Positions 1 through 10,879 of a stretch of DNA of 64,000 nt are shown here, in pieces. Position 1 is the stretch's first letter, and every line of letters starts with the position of its first letter. A program made the translations under genes and the position numbers. The DNA comes from Cordilura impudica (lineage: Eukaryota > Arthropoda > Insecta > Diptera > Scathophagidae). The notes under the pieces are model-generated. The model worked only from the letters and a program-made list of their open reading frames with translations. It ran no database searches and had not been told where the DNA came from. The stretch spans positions 182,001,745 to 182,065,744 of the forward strand of contig OY821520.1 in NCBI GenBank assembly GCA_963682025.1, read 5' to 3'.

Positions 1-385
<385 letters not shown>

Positions 386-461
386 TTTTTATATTAGCAG
401 AGTCCCTGCAGTTGATTGCTATAAGTGATACATATATTATTTATACATATATATATAGACA

Positions 462-858
462 TATAGATTTAAGTAGAGATCCGGAATCAGCTTCATAGGG
501 GGGTATGACTAAGAATTGTCCAATTTAGCCAAAATCTATATGATAATTTCGATATTATGGCAATTTTAGTCGATCTAATAGGGATCATTTGTATGGGGAC
601 TAGGTCTGAAGATGTACCGATTTTCACCAATTTCAATAGCGTTCGTCCAAAGGCCGATAGAAGCTTACATACTAAATGTAATTTGATTACAAGGTTTACA
701 TGGACACATAGATGGACGGACGGACGGACAGACGGACATCGCTAAATTGACTTAGAAAGTGAATGACCCTAGATGGGTCTAGGTCAAATGTTTTTGGTTA
801 TAACAAATATCAGCACAAAGTCATTATACCTTGACCACATAGTGGTATAGGGTATAAT
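462..858 (-). repeat. Interspersed repeat R1, partial copy
   Basis: Read on the minus strand, it begins with the hairpin-like TATACCCTATACCACTATG and runs through the GTCCGTCC-rich segment to ACTTAAATCTAT. It matches the copies at 15331-16078, 28765-30262 and 46725-47417. The 62-aa open frame at 557-745 is only this repeat read in reverse. From 859 to 2308 I see no other feature. Confidence 0.7.
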
Positions 859-2402
859 AACGATGCATGTAAATATATTTGTCCGCCAGTGTTCATGTAT
901 GATTGCGAGCTACATAAAATGTGGCCTCAATCAAATAATGCAAGTTTTACCATCCTTCTTCGCTCCTTAAACATGAGAGTCCCTTATTTCTCTTTGCTCT
1001 ATAATATATTCTAGGTTAAGAGTGTTCTGAGGACACCAGGGTACAGGATCCAGCCAGAATACCGGACCTACCCTGGATACCTTACTTGTAAGAAACGCTT
1101 ATGTATTCGTAATGTTGTGAAATTTGTTTTACCCAAAATCGACGTGATTTCATTTTCTTTTTGTGCATTTTCTTGGTGTAATATATGATATATTTTTTTG
1201 GACGATTTTTCTGTATTATTTTTGGTCCATTTTGCCCACCGCCTAACAAATCATATTTATGTTTGAATTGAGTTATGGCATTAGCAAATGTAAATAATCC
1301 GAGCATTGACCAATATTAAAATTAGTTTTGATCTTAAATTGCTTTCTTACATTTGCTTTCGAAATGGTTGATAACTTAGCAATGGAGAACGATGCCAAAT
1401 GCAATTTCTAAACTAAACTATAAGGAATTCAGCTTGAAATAATTGCGAAGGCATGCAAGAGTAGAAAATAAAAAAAAAAAAACATACCGAAATCGAAAAG
1501 AAAATACATTAATCAAATAAAAAAAAAAAAAATACATAAAATAATGAAAACAAATAGTGAAATGGTTGCAGCTAATTTTATTGAACATTGAGTGATTGAC
1601 TGACTATTCTCATTCATTCGTGTTGTTTTGTAACAACATAGATTAATATTGTATGTATTTTTTGTAATGCAAAACATATGATGGCAGATTTATGAAAATC
1701 TTTGCTTATCAATTGTAGCAAATAATTTAAGAATAAAACTATTATTTTGTTATTATTTATAAATCGGTTGTTAATGTAAACTTTAATTTACAAAATGGCG
1801 TATCCATGATTCCCTTAAAGGCCGGCCGCATACTGTTTTTTTTGTTTTATTTTGAAGTTTAAAGCTCTACTGGTATTTCTACATACATTTGCTTTAAGTT
1901 GGAATACAAATAGAATCACAGAGTATTAGCAATTATTAATGAAAGATATTTGGATTTGATTAGTCTATACATTTTTTTTATTATGATATGATTTCAGCTA
2001 CAGCTGGTATGCATATATTTAATATGCTTGCCAACACTGTTTTCCCTTTGATAACTACCAAATATGGCTTCGTCAACGAATTGGAGTTCGTGATCATCAG
2101 TGGCGTGATCTGTTATTAGCACCATGTTCAATTAAGCTGACAAAAGGAAAACAGTTTTTGCAGCGTTATGATATTTTTTATTTGTTTAATTAGTGGTAAT
2201 TTTAATGGCCAGATTAGAAGAGATTTTTCTTGAATTTAATTATGAATTTTCAATTGTCTACCAATACTGGGATCAAAATTATATGTTAGGTTAAGAAGTG
2301 ATTTGAACTTAGTGCTTTAAGTATGGAGTCCAGGGTAAGAAATCAGGGTGAAACTCAAAGTTATACAAACTGATAATAAAATCGAAACTACAGCCAGCAT
2401 AC

Positions 2403-2644
2403 TTATATAATCTGTACTTCTTTAACATTCGCCGCTTGAAGCGTCGCCATAGATGAGCAATGTATTTAACTATCTCTGCATAGCATGTAGCTGGCTCTGA
2501 GTTATTCGTACTCGAGGCCAAAGTAGATGTTGATGTATAACGTGCCCTCTCTTGGCGCATACGTTCCATTTCCCGTTTTTTCGTTTCACTAAATTGTGTG
2601 GCAATGACGACCAAACATAGATTGATCATGAAAAATGAACCGAT
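2403..2644 (-). CDS. Ca-alpha1T: Ca-alpha1T exon: domain I S6 and I-II linker gating brake
   Basis: The acceptor CTTGCAG precedes [18 protein letters not shown] (S6). Next comes [17 protein letters not shown], a strip rich in threonine and serine, then [17 protein letters not shown] and a basic tail [10 protein letters not shown]. In Cav3 channels this proximal I-II linker folds as a helix-loop-helix gating brake that holds channels closed at rest; the helices are recognisable here. The donor is placed at GTATGC (2397-2402), leaving two bases of a lysine codon, so 242 nt in all. Further open frame to 2309 is probably intronic read-through. The rest of the linker and domains II-IV must lie left of the window. 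Confidence 0.93.
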
Positions 2645-3288
2645 CTGCAAGAAAATAACGAAAAATAATTTTTTAGAAATCAATAATGAATAATTAAGTA
2701 TATTTCAAAATATTTCAGATTATTATAATAATATTTGTATTACCATTAAAACTTTCTGCAAGTATGTAGGCACCCTGTGTTTTTCATAACTTTCCCTAAC
2801 TTTATCTGGTTAAAGCTTGTGTATATGTAGATGTATACTTGTACATACCAAGAGTACTTTTTACAAACTCCAATTGGTTTATTCAATTACTCGTATTTCT
2901 GGTTTGCTTTTATAGAGGAAATTGTCTAACTTTTCCATTTGCACATACCACACATGAACTTTACAAAAATTTATAATCAAAATCTCACTTCAAAAGACGT
3001 GATACTTACTTACATTTTCTAAGCAAAATAAAACTTTAGCAGAAATATGGGTGAATAACTTAGTATTTATTTTTCTTCAACTCAAACTGACAAACTGAAG
3101 GGGTTTTGTTTTTATATATGAATGAAAAATTAATGAATGTAAAAAGGGAGTTTAACTTTCCAGTTTTCATAGTTTAATAACAAATGTATTTTCTTTTCAT
3201 CATTGGCTTTAAGAGTTAATATATGTATATATGTTATTTTTTTTCTTATTTTTTTTTATAGTTGATCTTTTTATATGTAATCCAAAAA

Positions 3289-3414
3289 GAAGTTAATATT
3301 AAAGCTCGAGGTCCAATTTTTGTTTTTAATTCATTATTGCCGATATTTCGCTACTCTTTGAGTAGCATCATCAGGGCTAGTCTAAGTAAAAAGTAAACAA
3401 AACAATATAATATA
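3289..3414 (-). repeat. Left arm (3' terminal repeat) of the Penelope-like element
   Basis: It is about 120 bp and nearly identical to the reverse complement of 5344-5466. It is in sense with the endonuclease remnant and contains the hammerhead motif at 3339-3377. A Helitron-type end begins a few bases beyond it at 3419. Confidence 0.85.
3339..3377 (-). ncRNA. Hammerhead ribozyme motif (Penelope type), left arm
   Basis: Read on the minus strand: stem I half GCC, core CTGATGA, a spare T, a 7-bp stem II (GCTACTC/GAGTAGC) closed by AAA, core GAA(A), a self-complementary ATAT standing for a minimal stem III, the C before the predicted cleavage site, and GGC pairing back to stem I. All core bases are present. 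The two-base-pair stem III without a loop is typical of Penelope-like and retrozyme hammerheads, which are thought to work best as dimers. It lies in sense at the 3' end of the element. Confidence 0.78.
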
Positions 3415-3418
3415 CCTA

Positions 3419-3752
3419 CTAGAGTACCCGTGCTGCTCCGCAGCATTATATTATATTAATTTTTATAATTATTTTGTGGGTTTTTAATTAAAACTTGAAA
3501 TTTTTTTATTTTTTTAATTTTTTTTTTGGCTGGAGTTTTAAAACTTGCGGGGCCCTTAATTTATTTTATGATTTTTTGTGAAAAAATCTTTTAGTTTTTT
3601 TGCAAATCGCTTTTTGCCCTTTTTTGAGCCGGGGATTTTTAAAATTTGCAATTTATTTGTTCGTCCTTCCGCACTTTGACCGTCCTCATGCACTTTAACA
3701 TGGAAAAATTCTCTAGGACCCGTGCTGCTCCGCAGCATTAGGATAGCCTATA
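3419..3752 (-). mobile_element. Helitron-like short element, 3' end clear
   Basis: On the minus strand the end reads as a hairpin (GCTGC/GCAGC around GGA), then ACGGGTACTCTAG followed by T: the hairpin plus CTRR|T ending of Helitrons. The same hairpin and CACGGGTCCTAG recur at about 3715-3742, near the other end. A candidate start (TCATATATAGGC) near 3752 lacks the expected preceding A, so that border is a guess. The intervening 60-aa open frame has no recognisable features. It is inserted within the Penelope-like element. Confidence 0.5.
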
Positions 3753-3879
3753 TATGAGAAGGTGTAATTATTACATAAAATCATTTTACAGTACTTCCAT
3801 CCAGACAATATTAGCTGTGTGTCGGCCCTTAGGTTTAATTTCAACCTTTACATTTCTGAATGTTCTTCCTCGAGATAAA

Positions 3880-4195
3880 GCACAGTAATACCAAAATATG
3901 CGGGAAAAGTAAACGTACAGTAAAACAATATCGAAATTTGCCCGGAGAAGTTAACGATCAGTAATACCAAAATTGGCCCTGAGAAGTTAACGAACAGTAA
4001 TACCAAAATTTTCCAAGAGAAGTTAACGTACAGTAAAAGTAAAGTTGGTTGTCCACGCATAACTTTCCTCAAACCCAACGAATTTGCCAAGAGAAGTGAA
4101 CGTACAGTAATGCCAAAATATGCCAAGATAAGTTAACGTACAGTAAAAGTGAAGTTGATTCTCCACGCATAACTTTCCTCAAACCCAACGAATTT
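3880..4195. repeat. Minisatellite with nested 36-bp and 110-bp periods
   Basis: A motif with the layout CAGTAATACCAAAATT...GAGAAGTTAACG recurs with starts at 3884, 3918, 3959, 3995 and 4031 (exact 36-bp steps for the last three). A longer unit then repeats with a 110-bp step (4031 and 4141), containing CCACGCATAACTTTCCTC in both copies. The 92-aa minus-strand open frame over it is a consequence of the repeat. It lies inside the Penelope-like element. Confidence 0.85.
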
Positions 4196-4569
4196 AAGTA
4201 GTTAATAGCTTGATCCACTGAGTGTTCTTAGACCTATGTCAACAGCCTACGTTAATTAGAACTCTAGTTATAGAGGTTTGAGAGAAGAAAAATATTGAAA
4301 AAAATCTTGAATGCAAAGTTTATTCATAAATTCTTTTAGTATATAAGATAATATATAAAATAAATACATCACTCAAGGAAAAGTAGACACAAAACAAAAA
4401 AGTGATAATATAAAAGACACAGTAATAACAACTACAACTTACAAGCTATATTTTAACAAAAAATGTTTTTCTTTTAAGGTATTTCGAGTTTGTCGTCTAT
4501 TATTGCTTTTTCCCTTATTAATTAAATGCCGAAAGATCTGCGCGCAACTATCTGTATCAGCTTTGAAGT

Positions 4570-5022
4570 TTATTCTCTTCGTTGATTGTTATTCGCACAA
4601 TCGGCTGCTAGTGCAGTTTTTTGTGTTGAATTTCTGTCTCTTAATCGTTGGTCTGATTTATGTGCTGCAATTCTAGTTTTTAATCTGTTTTTTGTTGTAC
4701 CTACATAAACCTTCTTAAATTCTTCATTTTCCTTTCCATTGCAGGGTATTTTGTAAATTACATTTGACTTTTCAAACTTGTCCATTTTATCTTTAGTGTT
4801 AGTATATAGTATTCTTAAGTTATTGTCTGTTTTGTGCGCCATTCTATATTTTCCAGTGTCATATAATTTTGATTTTTCAACTCTTTCTGATATTCCAGGG
4901 ACATACGTCAGAGATTTGTATATTGCAGGAGTCTCCTGGTTAATTCTTATTGTGTGATTTTGTTTTCCATAGTCACGTAATAAAATGTTTGTCAGTTTTT
5001 TTGGAAAGTTGTTCATGTACAT
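4570..5022 (-). pseudogene. GIY-YIG endonuclease domain of a Penelope-like element
   Basis: A 150-aa open frame. Its first half (KLTNILLRDYGK, YVPGISERVEK) resembles the linker region after a Penelope reverse transcriptase. The second half has KSNVIYKIPCNGKE, then VYVGTTKNRLKTRIAAHKSD, the GIY-YIG signature in which YVG and the following arginine are catalytic. Family role: it nicks target DNA for reverse transcription. The reverse transcriptase is absent upstream and the frame ends early, so this is a fragment. It resembles the domain at 56115-56420 only distantly, so the two elements belong to different lineages. Confidence 0.8.
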
Positions 5023-5343
5023 AATAGTTTTAATCTTTTCTATATTTTTACCATGAAATTCGACGTCACTTATACTTAAAACTCATCTTATAAGGTTATT
5101 GGCGGTGATAATTATTGTCCTCTTTGAATGTTTCGAATAAAAATTAATTATCCTTCCGGAAGCCGTTGGTTTTTGGTACCAATCTATTTTGGTATCATTA
5201 TTTACCCTGATCACCATAGTATCCAAATATGGAAGTCTGGAATGCACTCTCCGTTATTACTGTTGTCTTTTATATTATCACTTTTTTGTTTTGTGTCTAC
5301 TTTTTCTGGAGGCATGTACTTATTTTATATATTATATGTATAT

Positions 5344-5466
5344 TATGTTGTTTTGTTTACTTTTTACTTAGACTAGCCCTGATGATGCTACTCAAAGAGT
5401 AGCGAAATATCGGCAATAAAGAATTTAAAAACAAAAATTGGACCTCGAGCTTTAATATTAATTTCT
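5344..5466 (+). repeat. Right arm (inverted terminal repeat) of the Penelope-like element
   Basis: This is the mirror image of the arm at 3289-3414, with the hammerhead motif on the plus strand. It ends in TTAATATTAA-like sequence, after which unique DNA resumes. Confidence 0.85.
5376..5414 (+). ncRNA. Hammerhead ribozyme motif (Penelope type), right arm
   Basis: This has the same 39-nt layout as the copy at 3339-3377, on the opposite strand: CTGATGA at 5379-5385, stem II at 5387-5393 and 5397-5403, GAAA at 5404-5407 and C at 5411, with GCC/GGC as stem I. It would be active only in transcripts running opposite to the element's coding strand, that is antisense to Ca-alpha1T. Confidence 0.78.
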
Positions 5467-6981
5467 TTTTGGATTAATTTCCTTTTGGTTAATATATGTA
5501 TTTAAATTTGGATTTGATTCTTCAAAGTGTTATCTAAAGGATGAAAATGAAAAACTATTTACAATATCAAACGTTGTCTCAGTAAACAAAGTGAAAAACC
5601 CTGGTTAATTTTTGAAATCTATGATGTTTTAAAAACACAAACCCTTTTTAAATCAGAAACAAATAAACACTAAAATATGATTGGTTGGTCTAAGTCTGAG
5701 AAACAACTTTTAGAGAAAAGTGAATGTGTTTTGAAAAACCACACCACTTGAAAGAAATATTGCAAAAGTACTAGATTCAACCTGAAATATTGAGATAACG
5801 ATAACACCCTAGCAGCTCTAAATCTGATTTCCCCTCTTAGTGTTCTGAACCTGATACTGTCTACAGATTACATACTGTCTCCTCTTCTCCAGTTGTTCGG
5901 CGGCAGGGTGAATTGTCGTTGTCGTGAATGGTCGCGTCGACATGGCCGTAAGCCTCGTTATGTCTCTTTTATTTCTACTAAGGAGATATTTAATTTATGT
6001 CGAGCCATTTCTGCCTCGCAGCCCTATAGGTGCTTGTATTCTTTCATATATTTCCCGCTGCTCATAGAAAGTGCACGTAGATTCCTCCTCTAATGGTTTC
6101 CAGAGGTGTTCCAATTCTCACTTTGTCCAACAAACTGTTCTGATCGCCAGAATATTTAACTAAAAGACACTAGCAGTCTCCGGTCGACTGTAAGAAAGTT
6201 GAATATCGAAAATGCAGGAGGAGATACACACATCGACATTGTAACTCATTTTTGAAATATGAAAAAAGACGCAGATGTCACATCCTGCCTTTGGAAATAA
6301 CTTTTCCACGTCCCGTCTAGTCATCGTTTAGTGATCTTTTGCATAAAGGTACATATTTAGATTTAGGATATTACGATGCAAGAGCCATTATGTCAGTATG
6401 GCTGTCAACATAGATTTTTATCCCATTTATATATTTCGGGAAAGATGCACTCTGTCAATTGCATATATTTCGGTTTGAAAAAGTATGCAGGAACCCGTTA
6501 AACAAAATAACCATCGCTCATCTATAAATGCAAAGTGCATGATTGATATTGTCCAGCTGTCCATTTTGAAAACATTCGTGCAGCTGGAGACCACTTTGTC
6601 ATATCGGACTGTGTCCAGCTCCTATTCTTTCTACATGACATCTATACCATGTACTTTTGTTTTCGAAATACAGTTAAGGCAGCATGTAGTCAGTTTTCCA
6701 AGCTGGTATATTAATTAGATTTCATGGAACTATGACCCCAAATATTTAACGGCAGCATTTCCTTTTTGCAGTTGTTCGCTTGTATATGTCCAGAGAAAGA
6801 CGTGAGAGGTAAAATCTTAAGATATGCACATACTAATATGAGAACTGGTTTGTGTTTTTATTGTTATTGTTATTAGAATTTAATGAAGTAATTTATGTTA
6901 TAATATTCATTAAGATATATATTTATGGAATCATTCAGTTTTAATTTGCATACCTAACTAAACGTATTTGAATATACTTAC

Positions 6982-7074
6982 AACAATTAATAGAACAAAA
7001 TAGATCCAATCCCAAAAACTATGAGCATCCTGTACATAGTACATAATATCTGTCCATCCTTCCAATGATATGAC
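6982..7074 (-). CDS. Ca-alpha1T: Ca-alpha1T exon: domain I pore loop and start of S6
   Basis: This is exactly 31 codons, phase 0 at both ends. It encodes [20 protein letters not shown] and then the beginning of S6 ([11 protein letters not shown]). The glutamate in SLEGW is the domain I contribution to the EEDD selectivity filter of T-type channels, and it is intact. The 217-nt intron 7075-7291 precedes it (TTTTTAAG acceptor) and GTAAGTAT at 6974-6981 follows. Confidence 0.96.
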
Positions 7075-7291
7075 CTTAAAAAGAAAATAAGAAAGATGCA
7101 AACAATTTGAAATACATAAAAACAATTTATTCATTTCTCTTTTCTAAGTTTTTGGCTAAAAGTTTTGTAAACCCAAACACTTATATGTAAATAGTTATAA
7201 TGTGTCGTTGGTAGATAATGGAAAAAGCTTCTTAACGAATTCTGTTGGTGGTACGACGTCATTGGCCCAATAGCTGGATGTATAAACTTAC

Positions 7292-7446
7292 CAAAAATAT
7301 TGCTACCCAGGCCATGCCTATATTATCAAAGGAAATGGTGCCTTGAAAGGGATTGAGACCTCTTTGTTCACAGTTTGAATAATATTGATTCCAATTGACA
7401 CAAGAAGTATTAGTTGGTAGATTTTCCTCCATTGGCAAAGCTTGTT
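7292..7446 (-). CDS. Ca-alpha1T: Ca-alpha1T exon: second half of the turret and start of the pore helix
   Basis: The exon follows a 62-nt intron (7447-7508) with a CATAG acceptor. It codes for [20 protein letters not shown] and then [32 protein letters not shown]. The CVNWNQYY motif with a following cysteine, NPF(Q/K)G and FDNIG.AW are hallmarks of Cav3 domain I. NTS is a possible N-glycosylation site. It ends in phase 0 before GTAAGT at 7286-7291. The next exon begins directly with the pore loop, so this junction interrupts the pore helix. Confidence 0.96.
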
Positions 7447-7508
7447 CTATGACAGTGGAATAAAAGTTTACAAAGTAAACAAAGTTTATTTAGTAGAGGG
7501 TATCTTAC

Positions 7509-7630
7509 CTGTGCATATCATAGGTCCCATGCGGTATGGTGGCAAATCCGTGCACAAATGCATGCCAGAATCTTCTGGTTTCGAGCAAATGTAATCCTGT
7601 TCCTTGGAAAACTCATAGTAGTAGGATACA
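7509..7630 (-). CDS. Ca-alpha1T: Ca-alpha1T exon: domain I extracellular turret
   Basis: This 122-nt exon encodes VSYYYEFSKEQDYICSKPED, then SGMHLCTDLPPYRMGPMIC. This is the Cav3-specific turret between S5 and the pore helix. The acceptor is TAG at 7631-7633 and the donor GTAAGATA at 7501-7508. It begins with one base completing an asparagine codon and ends with one base (G) that becomes glutamate in the next exon. The regularly placed cysteines and the FICS-like motif correspond to those that shape the T-type outer pore. Sequence here is less conserved than in the membrane segments, as expected for an extracellular loop. Confidence 0.93.
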
Positions 7631-9108
7631 CTACATTGTTGGGGTTATTTGTTTTTTTTTTTCATATTATGTGTGTGTGTGTGTGTATGTGAATATTTAG
7701 ATTGTTGCAAGAGTACAGTGTAGTTTAGGTGTAGTGTAGTGAGAGAGAGAGAATGACAGAAATTTTCCATAAGTAATGATCGATACCAATTTTTTTTTAC
7801 CATCATCGACAATTTAAAATTAATAGTAGAAGATTTAATTAATTATAATTATTTATCCTTTGAAATGTAACTATTGAATTGTCACAGAAAGAAAGAGGGC
7901 TAATGGGGAAAAAATAAATTTATAAAGGGAGAAAAAATGATGCAAAATGCACACACATACACATGAATTACACACTCGTGAAATAAGAGAAAAAGCTATA
8001 CAGGTGGAGTAAGAGAGGAGGGAGGGACAGAGAGAGAACAAAAAAGAAAAAGACATATTGATAGGCAAGTGAGTTGACTTCATTGATTGATTCATAAACG
8101 CGAGGGCTAATCTGGGCGGTAATTTAAACTAAAAATCGCAATCTATGTTTGTCAGTGTGATGAAAATTCAAAGGGATTTCTAATGACTAATATATATTTT
8201 ATTTATATTTAGAGTTTGCAAATAATTAGATAACAATATAATCGTTATCGAAATCGCGATTATCTTGAAATACTATTTTTTATAAAGAATTTAAAATAGA
8301 TAACCTGGCATGAGTATCATTCTATTTTATATAAAATTGTAATCTTAGTAAATGGCAATTTTGTTTAAAAAACCATTTAAAGAAATTGAGGAAAATAATA
8401 TGAAAAATAATAAACTTGCTGAACGAAAGCCAATATAAAATTATTGAAATTCTGAAAAATTGTTTAAAGAATTTTAATTAAAATTTATTATAACAAAGAA
8501 GCTTAATCAAAAATAGCGAGTAACTACGAGATTATGAGATATAGCGATTTATTGCAAACTCTACTTAGAAATTTTAGGCAAATTTTAATCCCTTCGCACA
8601 TGAAATTGTTGGTTTGTCTGTAGGAAAAATACGCATGAACGTAATTTTTTTAGGTCAAGAGCTCTGTAACTAGCTTTTCACCTAATTAACTGTAAAATAA
8701 GTCATATGGAGCTTTTAAAATATTATAACACTACGACTAGCTGTGATAACATAAAAAGTAAATAAAATCCTACTTAAAACACTATACATAAAATTTCAAA
8801 AACGCAAAGTTTTTAATTATTGTTGGATGGATATAAGTATGTATGTGTCATAAGCATAAAAATATACATACGAAAACTAATGAAATTTTGTGTGTTTGTC
8901 TGAATATTGTTGTAATTGTTTAAAGAAAAAAGAACTTGCTTAATGAAAATATTAATAATACAAAAAAGAAAAACACACATAAATTTAAAGAAAGGAATTA
9001 ATTAATGCCAGGGAACTGCATGATGGTTAGTAAAATATCTACACCGATAACAGAACAACACTAGGCAACAACTATTTTTCACTTTAAGTGTGTCTATATG
9101 TTTATGTA

Positions 9109-10879
9109 ACGTGGCCTGCTAAACTCGAAAATCATAATTAAACATATTTATGGACTATTTTTTTTAAATATTTATTTTACTATTTAGACCATATCAAGCC
9201 TTGAATAAAAAAAAAATAATATCTTTCAAGATAGGTCTTCGAAATACCTTTAATTTGGAGCTTACTAAGATTTTTAGGAATCTGCATATTTTTTGGTAAA
9301 ATCTCAATCAGATGGTAGAAATTTCAATGATTTTGTTTTATTATTTTAATTTTTTTAATGTTTTGGCAAAGAGAGCTAGCTAAGGCTATTTATTGTCTTT
9401 TCCTCGACAATAAATACTGTACTTTTACTTTCAAGGTCAGCAAAGTGACCGTGAGTCTAATAATTTTTTTTTATAACTTGATTCATACTATGCAGAAGTG
9501 GTTTGTATGGTTTTGTAAAAAAACAACACCAGAGGAAAAGAAATTTTGAAAAATTAAGGCTTCGTTACCACATTTTATGGTTAAATTAATATTAGAAAAC
9601 CAGTGCTGACCTTAAAAAATCGGAAAAAGTACTCACTTTTTTTGCCCATAAGTATTCGTATTCCGCTTTAAGAGTTGCAAAAACCATTTTGGATGAAACG
9701 CCCTAGAGTATATTAATATATTGCTGTAAATCTTATGAATATGGATTTTTTGGGGGAAAATATGTATTTATTTCGTTAACACAATGAATGAGTACATTAT
9801 TTAAAGTATTATGCATCGGGAGCTATAAACTTTCTCCAATTTTCAGGAAATTTATGAATTCATTACCAAAAAAAAAAAAAAAAAACGCGTTTCTTTTAAG
9901 GCTAGGAACGAATAAAACAAATTTTTAACACTTTCTCCTGATGTGAAGCGTATTCTAGTAAGGGCGTTCCGCATCGACCAAATAAGTGGTAGTCCGAAGG
10001 GGCTTCGATTGGGCTATATTAAACATGGTTTAGAAGTTATGGGATATTATATAAATAGGTTTAAACTGATCGCGCAACATATGTACGAGCATTATTGTTT
10101 TTGAAAAATTATAGCCTCCTGTCTGGCCTACCATTCTGGCCGTTTATCCTTGTATTGGTTTGTGTTGGCTCATAACACACCCACCCTTCTAATCCCACGG
10201 ATTCGGATTTAGTGTTGATTGTCCTGGTTAGACGGGATTAACATACGATTTCATGCGCTTCGGGTTATCGTAATAAATCTACTTTTCATCAACAATATCA
10301 TGACAAAACACTTTCTTTTGAAACCGTTGAATTCGCATTTTAAACATATAACATATTTCGATGTCTCTCGGCTTCAACTTGTATGGTAACCAATTTCATT
10401 GCTTTTGAAGGAATACCTTTGATATTATGCTCATAGAATTGCTGCTTGCGTCACTTTAAATGATTTACTTGTCTAGGGTCCGTTTCAAAATCATCAGTTT
10501 AGAGCGTTAAAGCCATAATTGGCATATTCTAATTAATGGATTATATTAAACGTAGACTTCTGACAGCAAATGACGTATTTCAGCAGCATTTTTTTGTTGG
10601 TTCGAATTTAAAAAGAAAAACAAAACTTCCCGAAAATGATGGTTACTTGATACACTTTGGCCAATTGATACTCGCAGTTTATTACAGCTTTGTCAGATGC
10701 GATACAGTACTAGTCACGTCATCTTTTATAAATCCCTTATTTTGAATACTATAGATTACATTTGTCTAACTTGAGATATGTTCAGTCTAAATACTTCCGA
10801 AAAAAAACTTTAAAAAATCATAAAAATCTGGTGCATAAAAACATTATTTATTGCGAATTTCAAGTTTAGCAGGCCACAA
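9109..10879 (-). mobile_element. mariner-family transposon, degenerate, with both terminal inverted repeats
   Basis: The inverted repeats GTGGCCTGCTAAACTCGAAA (9111-9130) and its mate at 10858-10877 differ at one of 20 positions. TA dinucleotides sit just outside (9107-9108 and 10880-10881), the target duplication expected of the Tc1/mariner superfamily. A decayed mariner transposase lies inside on the minus strand. At about 1.77 kb the element is longer than a typical 1.3-kb mariner, suggesting an internal insertion, perhaps 10,430-10,850. Confidence 0.8.
9770..10430 (-). pseudogene. mariner transposase remnant
   Basis: Minus-strand translation shows WLPYKLKPRDIE and, after a frame change, KVFCHDIVDEK, IYYDNPKRMKSYV, NPV.PGQSTLNPNPWD. 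These correspond to the first catalytic Asp region (GDEKW.YYDNPKR) and the following PG.PS...P motif of mariner transposases. A distal piece near 9,830-9,870 reads ENWRKFIAPDA when one frame is followed, like the carboxy-terminal WEKC/V.SDG.Y segment. Several stop codons and frameshifts make it non-functional. Family role: DDD cut-and-paste transposase. Confidence 0.75.

Larger units (their letters stand above)
3289..5466 (-). mobile_element. Penelope-like retroelement, 5'-truncated, with inverted terminal repeats
   Basis: The element is bounded by two near-identical arms in opposite orientation (3289-3414 and 5344-5466), each starting TTAATATTAAAGCTCGAGG when read inward from its own end. 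Between them, on the minus strand, is the carboxy-terminal part of a Penelope-type polyprotein with a GIY-YIG endonuclease. The reverse transcriptase is missing. Known: Penelope-like elements carry LTR-like repeats that may be direct or inverted, and their repeats hold hammerhead ribozymes. Inside lie a Helitron-like end and a tandem repeat, so the copy is old and has been invaded. Confidence 0.8.
2645..6981 (-). other. Intron (4.3 kb) between the pore loop and S6 exons
   Basis: It is bounded by GTAAGTAT at 6974-6981 and a CTTGCAG acceptor at 2645-2651. Its middle is occupied by a Penelope-like element (3289-5466) with a nested Helitron-like end and a minisatellite. The stretches 2,700-3,280 and 5,480-6,970 show no recognisable gene; the short open frames near 5.9 and 6.5 kb have no recognisable features. 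Confidence 0.9.

Noticed and set aside
2309..2402. Continuation of the S6 exon past the GTATGC donor
   Set aside because: The residues beyond KYRLYK do not resemble Cav3 linkers, and a plausible donor is present; read-through into the intron is more likely.
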